Made by a program: the position numbers and the translations under genes | Part shown: one piece after another, positions 22,781-34,879 of the stretch | Layout: each line of letters opens with the position of its first letter | How positions within the stretch are numbered: the first letter of the stretch is position 1 | Notes under the pieces: generated by a model | Told to the model about the DNA's origin: nothing | What the model saw: only the letters and a program-made list of their open reading frames with translations | Database searches by the model: none | Source of the DNA: Delphinapterus leucas | Taxonomy: Eukaryota > Chordata > Mammalia > Artiodactyla > Monodontidae | Reading direction: 5' to 3' | Assembly: GCF_002288925.2 (NCBI RefSeq) | Contig: NW_022098045.1 | Span: forward strand, 2,999,408 to 3,063,407 | Length of the DNA: 64,000 nt

Positions 22781-23350
22781 AATTTGTACTGCATTTGCTG
22801 CTCTACGTCTAACTCTCCTCCCTAGCCCCTTCATTATGATTTATTCTTTCCTAATGAAGCCATATTTAGTGCTAGCCCAGAAATGGAGGGGAGAATAAAG
22901 TGCTGAAAGGGAGAGCTCCTTGTTCTGCCTTCTTTGGGGGTGACTTGCAACATTTCTGCCTTTGCAAGAGATGTCACCTGAGCAAGTAATGACAGGGTGC
23001 ATTGTGTGAAAGATATCTAAGGGGTCAAATTGACTTCACTTTTGATGTGTATTAATGGCAATGTCAGTATATAATTTTTTGATGAAACCACATTTTTAAG
23101 AGTAGAAAAACCCCATTAAAGTAATGAAAATTACATATTTAGAATATTTATTGACTTATATTAGTCGACCTATAAGAGTTCTATTGAAAACTATTTTCAA
23201 AATTAACATTTTAAAATATAATTTATACCCTTATACATTAAAACAATTTAAAATTTTAATATTAATTTTATATTAACACATTTACATTTTTATGTTAATT
23301 ATGTGACTGTTAACTTTTAACATATGACACATTCTTGGTACATATACATA
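22781..23350. other. Intron 1, unique AT-rich sequence
   Basis: No gene or clear repeat. The part from 23130 to 23330 is very AT-rich. Confidence 0.5.
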
Positions 23351-23562
23351 CAGTTGACCCTTGAACAATGCAGGGGTTCGGGATGCTGACCCTCCAGAGA
23401 GTTAAAAATCTTCACAGGTGGCCCTCTGTATTTGCAGTTCTGCCTTCTCAGTTTCAACCAACTGAGAATCGTGTTGTACTACGGTACCTAGTTAATAAGA
23501 AAAATCTATGTATAAGTGGACCCATACTGTTCAAACCCATGTTGTTCAAGGGCAACTGAACT
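23351..23562. mobile_element. Tigger-like DNA transposon (MITE)
   Basis: It has inverted ends, cagttgacccttgaacaatg at the left and ttgttcaagggcaactg at the right, over about 210 bp, the layout of short Tigger (Tc1/mariner-class) derivatives. There is no transposase frame. A second copy lies at 61027-61248. Confidence 0.8.
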
Positions 23563-24091
23563 TGAATCAGTTTCTTAGCCATATCTTCATTTAATGCCTT
23601 GATACTGATAATTTTCTGGAAAAAAACCCAAACTTATGCTTAATTTAAAAATTAAATTTGCTGTGTTTTCTTATAAGTTGCAAATTACTCTTTTCTTTAG
23701 ACAGTAGTATTTTTAGTTTTAAAAATACTTTCTCTACAGATGCTAAAGCACCTGGTAAACTCAGAGCAAACTCTTCTAAATTGAACATAGTCTCAGTTCT
23801 AGTTTTTTTCATGAAGATGTTTCAGCCTAAATATTTTCACAAGTGCTATTTTCATGTCTCATTTCAAAGGACCTTTCTTTGACAAATATTTAAGATAAAA
23901 GTCATCAAATAAGTTGTATCTATTTATGATTTTAAAAATATTTTGCCATATTTAGATGCAGTAAAATGATAGGTCTTCTCAATTATGTTCCATTACATTA
24001 CAAAATATAAATTTATTCAGTGAAAAATAGGAGAGTCATCAAAAGTTCTTCCCACAAATTGGGATATTTTAAATTGGGATTATAGATGTAT
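23563..24091. other. Intron 1, no feature recognised
   Basis: AT-rich, with only short frames that lack family similarity. Confidence 0.45.
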
Positions 24092-24135
24092 TTGTTTACT
24101 AAGTCTGTCATAAAGTACCACAAACTAGATGGCTT

Positions 24136-24676
24136 TGTGAAGGAGGGGATACTCCCCTTTTTTTCCTCTTAGTTCTTTTAGCTGGCAATTAAAATGACAT
24201 AAGCAGATTAACCAGAGAAAACCAAATTTATTAAGTACATAAGGGAATTCACATAAACATGAAGAATTCCAAAGATAGTAAGGCAAAATGAGGTATATAT
24301 TTTATTCTGGACTAAGGAAAAGAAGGTTAGGGTCTGGGACTTTAAGGTAATTCACAGGAAGATGAAAAGAGTTAATGTTCGGTGAACAAACGTTTGCTGG
24401 ATCATCTAGAGACAGTGGGACTCAGAGAGGACTTTGATCAAAAACAGGCCTTGCTAGGTTCCTGCTTGTCTACCACACGTAGTTCATACTTTAGAATGGT
24501 TATCTGTTGTGATAGCTCCTTCCTGGAACCAGCCTTCTATCTTAAGTTCTTTTGGGCATTTAGGGGGAAGTTCAGAGGTTTCTTCTGGAGTGCATTAGGC
24601 CTTGGTTATTTTCAGCTGGAAATAATCTGCATGCCAGAGTGGCACAACTTGGGACAGCTTGCCCTGAACCCCATCA
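24136..24676 (-). mobile_element. ERVL-type LTR nested in the MLT1-like LTR
   Basis: It resembles the elements at 37262-37815 and 38588-39112, sharing a 'gcagattaaccagagaaaa' block, a 'ttcacaggaagatg' block and an end like 'gccctgaaccccatca'. The exact subfamily is not assignable by eye. There is no coding sequence. Confidence 0.6.
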
Positions 24677-24682
24677 GTTTAA

Positions 24683-24864
24683 TTAATTAATTAATTAAAT
24701 TTATTTTTTGGCTGCATTGGGTCTTCGTTGCTGTGTGCGGGCTTTCTCTGGTTGCTATGAGTGGGGGCTACTCTTCGTTGGCGGTGCGTGGGCTTCTCAT
24801 TGCAGTGGCTTCTCTTGTGGAGCACGGGCTCTAGGCACTGCGGGCTCAGTAGTTGTGGCTCGCG
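24683..24864 (-). mobile_element. CHR-2-like SINE, truncated
   Basis: Reverse SINE text 'ttggctgcattgggtcttcg' to 'tcagtagttgtggctcgcg' is flanked by a perfect 15-bp target duplication, accccatcagtttaa, at 24668-24682 and 24865-24879. The tRNA-related end is missing, so the insertion was 5'-truncated. Confidence 0.9.
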
Positions 24865-25251
24865 ACCCCATCAGTTTAAAGCAACAGAAACTTATCCTCA
24901 CACCCGTGGAGGCTAGAAGTCTGAAATCAAGGAATCTGCAGAGCCATGCTCTCCTAGCGTCTTGTTGCTGGCAATCCTTGGTTTTCCTTCACTTATAGCT
25001 GTGTAACCCCAACTCTGCCTCTGTGGTCATATGGCCATCTTGCCTCTGTGTCTTCACGTGGAGTTCTGTCTTCTCTTCTTCTAAGGACAGCAGTCATATT
25101 GGATTTATGGTCCACTCCACTCCAGTATGACTTTATCTACATCATAATTACATCAGCAAATACCTTATTTCCAAATAAGGTCACAGCCACAGGTACCAGG
25201 GATTAGGATTTGAACATATCTTTTTGGGGACACAATTCAACCCACAGCAAT

Positions 25252-25790
25252 AGAACTTCAAAATTGCTTGTATATTGTTTGAGGCATCATTGTTTAATTA
25301 GCTCAGTACTTCCCTTGCTTTTGAAGGGGTACATTTCTGTTTGTAAGCTTTGGTTTCGGTATTTGCAATTCACTAAAAGTTTCAAATCTGAAGCCCCCAC
25401 CCCCCGCCATGTCTTGGCCTATTTTTTGAATATGTTAACAATTTCCAGTAGAGTTTGAAAAAAATGCAACACTTTTAGGTCTTTTTGGCTCATTTACAAA
25501 ATAGATTTTTAAACACTTATTTCTAAAATCTGATGTAGGCAATGAAGAGAGAGTACATTCAAGTTTTTGTATTCAATATAAACTTCACAATAGCTTTGTA
25601 ATTTAGTTACAATAAGTGAGTTTATGTGTACAATATTTTTTAATTTATCAATTTATACTTTAGTTGGTAGATTATAGCTCGTTTGCATACAATTATGGAT
25701 ATCTTGCTCCATGACCAGTTTCAAGCACATATGCTTCATAGGTTTCTTTATATTGAAAGTAGCTGACCACCTATCAAGAATACTAGAGTG
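25252..25790. other. Intron 1, no feature recognised
   Basis: Unique AT-rich sequence. Its right end (25776-25790) is the left target duplication of the next SINE. Confidence 0.5.
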
Positions 25791-26000
25791 TGGGGCTTCC
25801 GTGGTGGCGCAGTGGTTGGGAGTCCGCCTGCCGATGCAGGGGACGCGGGTTCGTGCCCCGGTCCGGGAGGATCCCGCATGCCGCGGGGCGGCTGGGCCTG
25901 TGGGCCATGGCCGCTCAGCCTGCACGTCCGGAGCCTGTGCTCCGCGACGGGAGAGGCCGCAACGGTGAGAGGCCCGCGTACCGCAAAAAAAAAAAAAAAA
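25791..26000 (+). mobile_element. Young, CpG-rich CHR SINE
   Basis: The element starts 'tggggcttccgtggtggcgc' and ends in an 18-nt poly-A. It is flanked by a perfect 15-bp target duplication, aagaatactagagtg (25776-25790 and 26001-26015). Many intact CpG pairs remain (for example ggacgcgggttcgtgccccg with the B box), so it is the least decayed SINE in the window. Confidence 0.95.
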
Positions 26001-26015
26001 AAGAATACTAGAGTG

Positions 26016-26284
26016 GGGATTCCTGCTTTGAGAATGATGGGGGCATAAATCAGTGGTTCTTAACTGAGGCTTGAGGCTTGGCAGAACCACTTTTTAGATC
26101 TTTTTGTTAAACCCTGTGAGATTTTTAGATCTAGCCTGTAGAGAGCCTCAAAAAGTTCCTGGCAGTTCCTTAGCCAGTCTGTCTCAGCAACTGTGAGTAC
26201 TGTTGTGTTCTGTAAAAGAAATTTTGTCAGAGATGAAGGTTTTCTTAAGAGACAAAAGTACAAACTCTAGAGGCAAAGATGGTT
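26016..26284. other. Intron 1, no feature recognised
   Basis: Short unique stretch; 'cagtggttcttaactgagg' at 26051 hints at a hAT end but cannot be confirmed. Confidence 0.4.
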
Positions 26285-26765
26285 TTCACATTAGAATTAA
26301 GAACTTTTCATCAAAAGTAACCATATAATAAGTGAAAACACAAGCCACATACAGATGATACTTGATACATAGGTATACTTGATACAAGATTAGTGTTCAG
26401 AATGCATAAATAACTACTAAGAATTAGGCACAAGTTAATAATCCATTAGAAAAATGGTCAATGAAGAGGAAAAGGCATCCCATAGAAGAGGAACTCCAAA
26501 TGGCCAATAAGCCTATAAGACGTCCAACCTCTAGTAATTAGGGAAATGCATAGTAAAACCACAACAAAATGACGTTTAGCTAATTGGTTAATTTAAAAAC
26601 TTTGACAATATCAAGGAAGTAGTGCAATAGAAATTCTTAAACACTACTGGTGGACTTATAAATTAGTGCAACCACTTTGGAAACAGGTTGGCATAAATTA
26701 AACACACATAAATGTATCTTATAGCAATTCCATCCCTGGGTGTAAACCTTAGAGAAATATTATAA
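26285..26765 (+). mobile_element. Old L1 ORF2 3' fragment
   Basis: Diverged L1 text runs in order: 'gaacttttcatcaaaag', 'caaatggccaataagcc', 'gtgcaaccactttggaaac', 'atagcaattccatccctggg'. No open frame survives. Confidence 0.75.
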
Positions 26766-26930
26766 TATTGCATGTTATTTTATATTTATATCATATGTAA
26801 ATGTGATATATATCATATATATCATCTATATTATACATTATCATATATAGTATACATATGTATATTATTATATTACATTATATTATAAATGTATATTATT
26901 ATATTTTTAATATTTATAGATATAAACATT
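26766..26930. repeat. AT-rich low-complexity tract
   Basis: Repeated 'atatatcat', 'tatatta' and 'atatcatat' motifs, probably a degraded (TA)n expansion from the preceding L1 tail. Confidence 0.8.
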
Positions 26931-27534
26931 AGGTTAAATGATAAAAGAAAGGAATGGAAAGGAAAGCAATGCAATTATAAACCCAAATTTCAGGATTGTG
27001 TTTAACTCTATGGGAGAGGATCAGATTTTGGTAGAGGAGGGTTACAAAGACAATTTCAATGACAATGGTAATATCTTTCTTAAACTGGGTGGTAAGTTTG
27101 TTAATTTTACTATTATTTTTTCTTTTCATGTGTTTTATAGATATTTTGCATCTACTCACTTTTAATATAATTCAAGATCTGTTTTGATAGCACTTTAAAA
27201 TATTCTAAGATAGAAAGACAAATATCCAGAATACTAACCTATCTCACCATTTTATTTTATTTATATTTCTTTTTAATCTTTAGCCATATGCATGCACATT
27301 TTAAGTTAGTTATGTACCTACAATTTTTCATTTAATTTCCTCACTTAATTTTATGCAATGAGCATTTTCACATATTGCTGTTTTTATAATTATTATTTTC
27401 AGTGGCTGCATAGTAACTCCAACAAATTATAATACAATAAACAGTTTAACTCCGATAATTCCACAAATATTTGATAAACACAATGTGCAAAATACTCTTA
27501 GGTATTAAGGATGTCATTGTAAATATAAGCTTCC
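26931..27534. other. Intron 1, no feature recognised
   Basis: AT-rich. Short opposing frames exist at 26929-27165 but show no family similarity. Confidence 0.5.
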
Positions 27535-27945
27535 TGTCCTACACAGCTTAGAGTATAGTGGGGGAGACAGTAATTTTAACAAGGCCTTAAGATACTACAT
27601 GAGGGTAAAAGCTGGGTGCTGTGGGCACTCATATAAGAGGCAGATCCCCAGGTTGAAGGGGTCAGAGAACATTTCCCAGAGTCCTTTCCAAGCTGAGACT
27701 TGAGGACTGTGTGGGAGTGAAGGAGGAACAGATTTGGTAGGGATGTTAGAGAAGTGAGAAGGAGGATGAAGAGTGTTTCAGATCGAGGGAATAGTGTATG
27801 TGAAGGCCCAGAAGTGAGAACCAGAAGTGAGCACAGGTGATAAATTTAAATGCAGCTATGTGTAGTGTGGGACTTGGTGAGCACAGGGAAGCTAAAGAAA
27901 GCTCATGCAGGGGCGTGTAAGCTACAGGATGTTTGGATTTGAGTT
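27535..27945 (-). repeat. L2 LINE, minus strand, left part
   Basis: Text such as 'gagtatagtgggggagacagtaat', 'gatcgagggaatagtgtatgtgaaggccc' matches the reverse complement of the L2 3' region. It appears to resume at 28695-28830 after a plus-strand L2. Confidence 0.7.
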
Positions 27946-27954
27946 AAAACTTCC

Positions 27955-28690
27955 TTTCTTTAGTTTTTCATGTCAAAAATTTGGGAGTCATATTTGATTT
28001 CTTTTTCTCACACCCTATACCCAATCTCAGTAAATTCCAGTGGCTCCACCCTCCATATAGATTCAGAATCAGACTACTTAGCATCTCCACTGCTACCCCC
28101 CTTGCCCAAGCCACCCTCATCTCTTGCCTGGGATACCACACTAGCCTCTTAACTGGTGTCCCCACTTGCCCCTTCCTCCCATAGTCTCTCCTCCACATTT
28201 TAACCAGTTATCACTGAATAATGAAAATCAGGTCATGAAAATCAGGTCAAAATTTCTAAATGGCTTTCTTTCTCGTAATAAAAGCCAACGTCCTTCTGAA
28301 TGCCTGTAGGACCCTATGTGATCTGATGTCACACTACTACTCTGACTTTATGTCCTGTTCTGGTCCATTTGTTCTTTCTACTGTAGCCACTGGCCTTTCT
28401 ATTCATCAAACATACCAGGCACATTCTTGCCTAACGTTCTTTGTACTTGCGGTGTATTTTCCTTAGCCTAAATTCTTTTCTCCAGATAACCACATAACAT
28501 ATTCCTTCATTTCCTTCATTTATGCTCAGATGTTACTCGATTAATCAGAGAAGTGACATCTTAACCAACCTATGTAAAATGGTAACTCTGGCCTCCAGAT
28601 GTGCCTTTTTTTTTCCATGTTTCACACATGATATGTTAAATATCATAGAATACTGCCTGGCACATAGATGGTTTTCAATATGTATGTATT
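27955..28690 (+). repeat. L2 LINE, plus strand
   Basis: L2 words appear in order: 'tctcacaccctatacccaatctcag', 'ctcttgcctgggataccac', 'gcctcttaactggtgtccccac', 'ctgaatgcctgtagg', 'gcacattcttgcctaac', 'actgcctggcacatagatgg'. There is no surviving reading frame. Confidence 0.8.
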
Positions 28691-28694
28691 AAAT

Positions 28695-28830
28695 TAATAA
28701 AAACTGGACATGTAGTGCAGTTTTAACAAGGGAACTGATATGATTCCATTTGGAAAATCACTCTGGCTGCAGTGTGGAAAATGGACTGGCAGAGATCGAG
28801 ACTTGAGCCAGGCTGAATTCTTAGGAGTTG
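28695..28830 (-). repeat. L2 LINE, minus strand, right part
   Basis: The text 'aaaatcactctggctgcagtgtggaaaatggactgg' is a hallmark of reverse L2 and is colinear with the left part at 27535-27945. Confidence 0.7.
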
Positions 28831-29934
28831 TGTGCTTCTGTGGCTGAACATTTGAGTGGTTGCTGATATGTAACATTTTTCAACAATATGCATGTTGAGA
28901 AAAACCTCATTTCTTTATTCAGTGAAGTCTATATGAGCTATTAGTGTGTGTGTTTACCATTTCTTCCAGCATATGGACTGATACAGGCATTCTCCCACTG
29001 GACCTCCACTAAGTCTGGGTTGCTTCATTTATCCTTATATTGTGTCTCCCATAGAGCCGGGCTTGCTGAGGCTCTGCAGTGACTGAGGGAATCAGTGGGA
29101 TGGGCCAGCTGCTGCTGAAAATGCTTTAAGTCCCTATTCATAATTGGGTGGCAGTCTTTTGGGTGTTTACCCATAAATACCAACTAGGCCAGGCCATATC
29201 ATGTCAGCTATAATTAGCAAGCTGAATTAGCACATCGGTACTATAATGTAAAGTAAGCCCTGTCACCTCAGACCCCAACAAAAAATGTGCAGTCAGGTTT
29301 AATCTGTAGGTGCATTGTCTTTTTGGAAGTCAGGGATCAGTTTATGCCATTGTCGTCTGACGTTCTCAGGGTCACACAGCTTATAGTGTCTAGGCCATAA
29401 TAATCCTGGATTATGTTCAGTTGTTGCCAGTTTCACACTAACCTATGACTAAATCATTGTGTTTAACAGAGGATCAGCTAATAAAACATGTAAGCAGCTG
29501 CATTACTATTCATATGCTATAGAATGCAACATGGAGCTCAGATGGTTTTATATTTTAGAATACAAATGTATGTTCTTGACTATAAGAGTGACTTCTAGTC
29601 TATTAGCAGATAAACTTGCTTCTATAGCAGAGTATTTTACCTATCTGAATATTGCTGACACAATTTAATTTTTGGAAAGTATTTTTTTTTTTTTACTACC
29701 TGAAATTGTTTGCCATATCTGCAGCCCTTAGTACTTGTTAACATAGGAGGTCCTTGTTTTCTTAGTATTAAAAGTCCACTTAAATGAATGAATCACAAAT
29801 GAGCAACAGGAATTCAAAGTAGATAGTGAAAACAGTTCATTATTTAATCCTGAAAAATAAAATTTAAACTCAAAAGTGAATGTATTTTATCTTAACTTGA
29901 TTTAGTCTAATAATTATGTACTAATTATTAGAAG
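28831..29934. other. Intron 1, no feature recognised
   Basis: Non-repetitive by eye. The blocks around 29000-29350 are less AT-rich than surroundings but show no exon or element. Confidence 0.5.
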
Positions 29935-31645
29935 GTACAAAGACACAAATTACAAAAGCTCACTCAAGAAATGCTAGGTAACCTGAAGAGCCCTCTTTGT
30001 ATTAAAAAAATTAAATTTGGAGTTTTAAACCTCACCACAAAGAAAGCTCCAGGACCAGATGGCTTCACAAGTGAATTCTACAAACATTTAAGGAAGAAAT
30101 AATACCGATTCTATACAAACTCTTCTGGAAATGTGAAGAGGATGGAATACTTCCTAACTCATTCTATGAGGGCAGTAACCATATACCAAAAGCATACAAA
30201 GACAGTACAAGGAAAGAAAACTACAAATATCTGCTATGTATATAGCTGCAAAATTTTTTAAAAAATTGATGAAATCCACAATATCTGGAAAGGATATGTG
30301 GGAGGTTTATCCCAGGAATGCAAGGTTGGTTTAACATTTGAAAATTAATGTTATTTACCATATTAAGAGTCTAAAACCAAAAAAACCATTTGATCATATG
30401 ATCATCTCAATTGACACAGAAAAAGCATTCAGCAGTATCCTGATATAAAGTCTCTTCAAACTAAGATAGAACTAAGCCATAAAACTAAATGCATAACCTA
30501 AACCCATAAAACTTCTAGAAGGAAACATGGGAGAAAACCTTTGTTACCTTGAGTTAAGCAAATATTTCTTACGCACAATACCACAAGCATGATCCATAAA
30601 TGGAAAATTGATTAAAATACATCAAAATTGAGAACTTATCACACAAAGACACAGTTAAGAGAATGAAAAGGTAAAGCATAGACTTGGAGAAAGTATTTCA
30701 AATTATATATCTGATAAAGGACTTGAATCTAGGATATATGAAGAACTCTCAAAACTCAATAAGGAAAAGACCTATTAAACAAAGGGCAAAAAATTAAATT
30801 ACACAATTCACCAAAGAAGATAGGCATATGAAAAAAATATGCACATAAAAAAAATGCTCAACATCATCATTCATTAGGGGAATGCAAATTAAAAGCACAG
30901 TCAGATACTATCATATATCCACTAGAATATCTAAAATTTAAAAGACCGACCATATCAAGGGATAGCAAGTATGTGGAACAACTGGAACTCACATATACTT
31001 CTTGCAGAAATGTAGAATGGTACAACCAGTTTGGAAAGCGGATTGACAGTTTCTTACACATTTAAACATATACCATATGATCCAGCCATTCTAGTCCTAG
31101 ATATTTGCTCGAGACATGAAAGTATATGTGCATACAGTGACTTGTACATGAATGATTGTAGCAGCTTTATTTGTCATGACTAAAAACTGGAAACAACACA
31201 TGTATATCCATCAACAATTAAATGGATATACACAATTTGATATATCCTTACAATGGAAAACTCAGCAATAAAAGGAGATGCACTATTGATACATACAACA
31301 GCATGAATGAATTTTAATTATGCTAAGTGAAAGTAGCTAGATGAGAAGGAGCATGTAGTGCGTGATTCCATTTTTATAAAACTCGTGATAATACCAACTA
31401 ATATATAGTGACAGAAAGCAGACCAATTTGTCTGGAGGCATGGCAGGGACAGATAGAATGGTGAGATTACAAAGGGTTACCAGGAAACTTCTGAGGGGGA
31501 TGGATATTTTCATTTTCTTGATTGTGGTGATGGTTTCTCAGATATACACATATACTAAAACGTCAAACTTTTCGCTTTAAATATATGCAGTTTATTGTAT
31601 ATCAATTATACTGTAATAAAACTATTACAAAATTAAGACAGTGGA
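29935..31645 (+). mobile_element. Old L1 (L1M-type), + strand, 3' third
   Basis: Colinear ORF2 text includes 'agctccaggaccagatggcttcac', 'cccaggaatgcaaggttgg', 'gaaaaagcattcagcag', 'gacatgaaagtatatg' and a 3' end with 'ttgtatatcaattatactgtaataaaac'. It is 5'-truncated with many stops and frameshifts. Confidence 0.85.
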
Positions 31646-31829
31646 GCAAGATTGATACACTGCATTTACCATGACCTTCCATGTCTTGAAAGTGGAAAGT
31701 AGACAAAATTAGAATCAAAAGTAGAGTTTACTTATAATTGTATTATCTAACCAATGTGTATTTGCTCAGTTAATTGTTTACCCATGGTTATGATTATTAT
31801 TGAAATATACTTTTGTGTTGAACTGAAGA
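31646..31829. other. Intron 1, short unique stretch
   Basis: No feature recognised between the L1 and the following hAT element. Confidence 0.4.
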
Positions 31830-32028
31830 AGTGGTTTTCAAACACGATCATGCGCAAGAATACCTGTGGGGACCCGTTAGATGTGCAGATTCCCAGGCTC
31901 TCTCCCCTCTCCCAGGGATTCCAAATCATGGGTGTGGTCTTGGGGTCTAGGAATATGCAAGTTCAGTAAGGTTCCCAGGCAATTTTGACGTATGTATCCA
32001 TAGACCATATTTCAGAATCACTTCTTAG
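31830..32028 (+). mobile_element. MER5-like hAT-Charlie DNA transposon
   Basis: It follows the MER5 order: 'gtggttttcaaac', 'gatgtgcagattccc', 'gattccaaatcatgggtgtgg', 'aggaatatgcaagttcag', 'ttcagaatcact'. About 200 bp, non-autonomous, no transposase. Confidence 0.7.
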
Positions 32029-33322
32029 CAGAACATTGTTTACATCAGAATTGTTTGAATCTGGATGAACTCTGTGGACCACTGGTGCCAGGTTGATATG
32101 GAATATTCTTGATCTGGTCTATGTAAGTGTACATCAACCTATTAGAGAGGGGGGTTGACTTATTTGGAAGGGGCAGCAAGTTTGCATTTTGTTTGTGCTG
32201 GCTGATATTCATGATAACTGCTCTCACCAGAACATAGAAAATGTACAGGTGCTTGAAAAAATTAAGTTGCTATAAGGTTTTTCTTTCCTCCTTTTCTTCT
32301 CCTTCACAATATTCATTGACCTGCTTTTGATATTTTGTGTAATATTCATGTGCTATAGATCATGCTTTCACCAGGCCTTTCAATAGTGAAAGGACAGGGG
32401 CCCCAGGAAGAAGGAACCATCTTTTACTTTATCAGGTACCTTTAAAAACTAAACATGCAGTAGGAGCAACATTAATTCACCGCTTTTAAGTTTGAGATCA
32501 TGGAGAGCAGGAAAACCTTCCCATAAGGCATTTTTTGTGCCTTTCCAGAGATAGATTTATGTCATCTATCAAAGTATAGTACTTCTTACCTACTTAAGCA
32601 CTTAAAAACTGCCAGGAAGTAATGTTTTGTGCAGTTTTTCTATTAGAAATGATGCCATGGTGTGGGTGTTTGGGTAGGGGGGCAACTGAGCCTTACTTAC
32701 TGGCCTGGTCCCCACAGTAATCAATGACGAGCATGGCAAGACTGGCAGCTGTCATCACAGTTGTCCTTGTCCTGGACCTGAGGGATAAAATGTGTCCTTT
32801 AGTAAGTGAGAAGAGTTGTGTAGTACGGAGCTCATGACTTCAGGGTCTTGTACAGGATATTCTATTAAGAGTGAACTGACTTTGCCTTTGGGTCAAAAGG
32901 CTATGGGGCCACGTATATACACCATGGCCTGGAGCTTTGAAGATGGGTGCTAGTTTTAACTAGACTGTGCTGATCTGTCTCTTCTGAAAAAAATAGCAGA
33001 GCTTTTAATACAGCCAATATTATAGAGCCAATATTCTAGAACTTTAGTATGTGGTTTGATAATTGAAATATATATATGTAAAAGTTATGTATACTATAGA
33101 TTGTAATGCAGAACTAAAAAGCAGAGTTGGACTCCTTTAAAAAATTATAAATATATTTTTGAACCTGAAGAATGAGTGTTAAATATACCTGAAAGAAATC
33201 AAATTTTGGTTGCTCACTTGGGGAATCATAAATGTTTTGTTCACTCTTGTACTTTAAATTTATGTGGTTGAATATTCCTTATTGCCTTTTTAGTACTACG
33301 TTTATTCCTTTGTTTTCCACAG
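32029..33322. other. MTHFD2L: Intron 1, last part
   Basis: No firm repeat or gene. The pyrimidine-rich acceptor 'tttgttttccacag' (33309-33322) precedes exon 2. Confidence 0.6.
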
Positions 33323-33507
33323 ACATGACGCAATTATTATCTCAGGAACTGAAATGGCCAAACAAATCCAGAAAGAAATACAGCGAGGTGTGGAATCTTG
33401 GATTTCTCTTGGGAATGGAAGACCTCACCTCAGTATCATTTTAGTGGGTGATAACCCAGCAAGCCACACATACGTCAGGAAGAAGATCAAAGCTGCTGCT
33501 GCCGTAG
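33323..33507 (+). CDS. MTHFD2L: MTHFD2L exon 2
   Basis: This 185-nt exon completes codon 48 and encodes residues 49-109 of the N-terminal catalytic domain. It reads HDAIIISGTEMAKQIQKEIQ, then HLSIILVGDNPASHTYV and RKKIKAAAAV. The Y98-x-x-x-K102 pair corresponds to the Tyr/Lys catalytic motif of the methylene-THF dehydrogenase/cyclohydrolase family; this Lys is needed for cyclohydrolase chemistry. The acceptor is ccacag|acat and the donor is gccgtag|gtgggg, entering in phase 2 and leaving in phase 1. A chance frame starting in the intron (33232-33444) is out of the gene's reading frame. Confidence 0.96.
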
Positions 33508-34130
33508 GTGGGGACGTGTTTTAGTTGTACTTGTTACTAGATAACGTTTTCTGGTTTTACTTCAAAGTGTGATAATTATGAATGATAATTGTCAACTAAG
33601 TGCTATTTGAATGACATGTATTATTATTATTATTTATTATAGATTATTTAGTTACCGAAGTTTATATTCATTTCTTACTCTTTTTCTTCAAATTTCTTAT
33701 TGAATCAATTCAGTGTGATTTCAGATCTTATGGTGAGATGTGAGAGCAACATGTTACATTTAAAGGGCCTGTTTTTTTGCTTTAATCACGTGATAAACCT
33801 GGCTAGTTCACTCAGCCGAACTTGGCCTAATAGTGATGGTGGTGGTATTGGTATTCTTACTCTCTTCAAATCCACTAACAGTAGCTTATCACAGATGAGC
33901 GTGATTTGCTAAATGGGTTACTGGGCCAAAGAATGCATGTGAATCACGAGAAAGCATCTGTACTATTTGAAAATTCCCTCCTGATGGTGCTTAGAACATC
34001 ATTTTTGTAGAAGGGCCTTTTCTTCTAGTGGGATAGGAGCAGAGGGAACCAATCACACATTGTGTAAGACACCATCAATGAAAAAACACATCTTTGTTAA
34101 AGTGACTTTCTGTACTTGTTTTTCTTCCAG
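33508..34130 (+). other. MTHFD2L: Intron 2 (623 bp)
   Basis: A short intron with an ATT-rich patch near 33621-33645 and a strong acceptor 'acttgtttttcttccag' ending at 34130. No repeat of note. Confidence 0.85.
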
Positions 34131-34253
34131 GTATCTGTAGTGAGATCATTCTAAAACCTAAGGATGTTTCTCAGGAAGAACTTTTGGATATAACCAATCA
34201 ATTGAACATGGACCCAAGAGTCAGTGGTATATTAGTTCAGTTGCCACTGCCAG
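34131..34253 (+). CDS. MTHFD2L: MTHFD2L exon 3
   Basis: This 123-nt exon encodes the last two bases of Gly110 and residues 111-150. It contains the family signature: [18 protein letters not shown] directly followed by VQLPLP. That matches the methylene-THF dehydrogenase/cyclohydrolase signature 1 layout, with Gln146 of the QLPLP motif at the substrate site. Acceptor cttccag|gtatct and donor ccag|gtacat are both canonical. Entry and exit are phase 1, so skipping the exon would keep the reading frame but remove this active-site segment. Confidence 0.96.
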
Positions 34254-34879
34254 GTACATAATGCTCTTCTATATGCCTGGTTTGGTTAGGAGCAAGGACA
34301 TCTTTTCAACATTATATCATGACACTGCAAATAATTTATAAAATATGTTCAGAAGGGGACTAGCTATTATATTAGCATGCAGTAGGTGGCAATTTCTGAA
34401 TACGTTTACAATGACTGAAAACTGTGAAAGAAAAATTTAGGCTTTGGCAATACATCCAGTTCTTGTTCTGCACAATAGTGCAAAACCATGAAAATGACTA
34501 AGTTGAAACTGGACAAAGCAAATCAATAAGAGAATAACAATTGTTCTGTGACCTTTAAAATGTTTTCTCAAAACACTAAAAACTCTCTTACTGTGGTTTA
34601 TAAATATATAAGGAAATGAAAAATAGTAAAATTAATATTTATTCAGTACACTGTAATTTAAAACATTAGAAACATTGAGAATTAAAGTATTACTTCATTG
34701 CCAAAATCTTGTCAAGAGGAGTTTGAACAGTTACTTGCCTTCTTCTCATCATACGACTTATTATATGGAGCAGGCATCTTTTCTATGCCTTGGTGAATTG
34801 AACTGTCAAATTCTTTTTAAGTTTGGATCAACTTCCATTTTGTCCTTTGTCCTTTCAAAGTCATGAGATATCTCTGAGA
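34254..34879. other. MTHFD2L: Intron 3, opening part
   Basis: AT-rich with no recognised element. Confidence 0.5.

Larger units (their letters stand above)
24092..25251 (-). mobile_element. MLT1-like LTR split by two later insertions
   Basis: The MLT1-type ends lie at 24092-24135 ('tactaagtctgtcataaagtaccac') and 24880-25251 ('agcaacagaaacttatcc' to 'ggggacacaattcaacccac'). The middle is occupied by another LTR (24136-24676) and a SINE (24683-24864). Only old LTR sequence is present; no viral genes. Confidence 0.7.
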
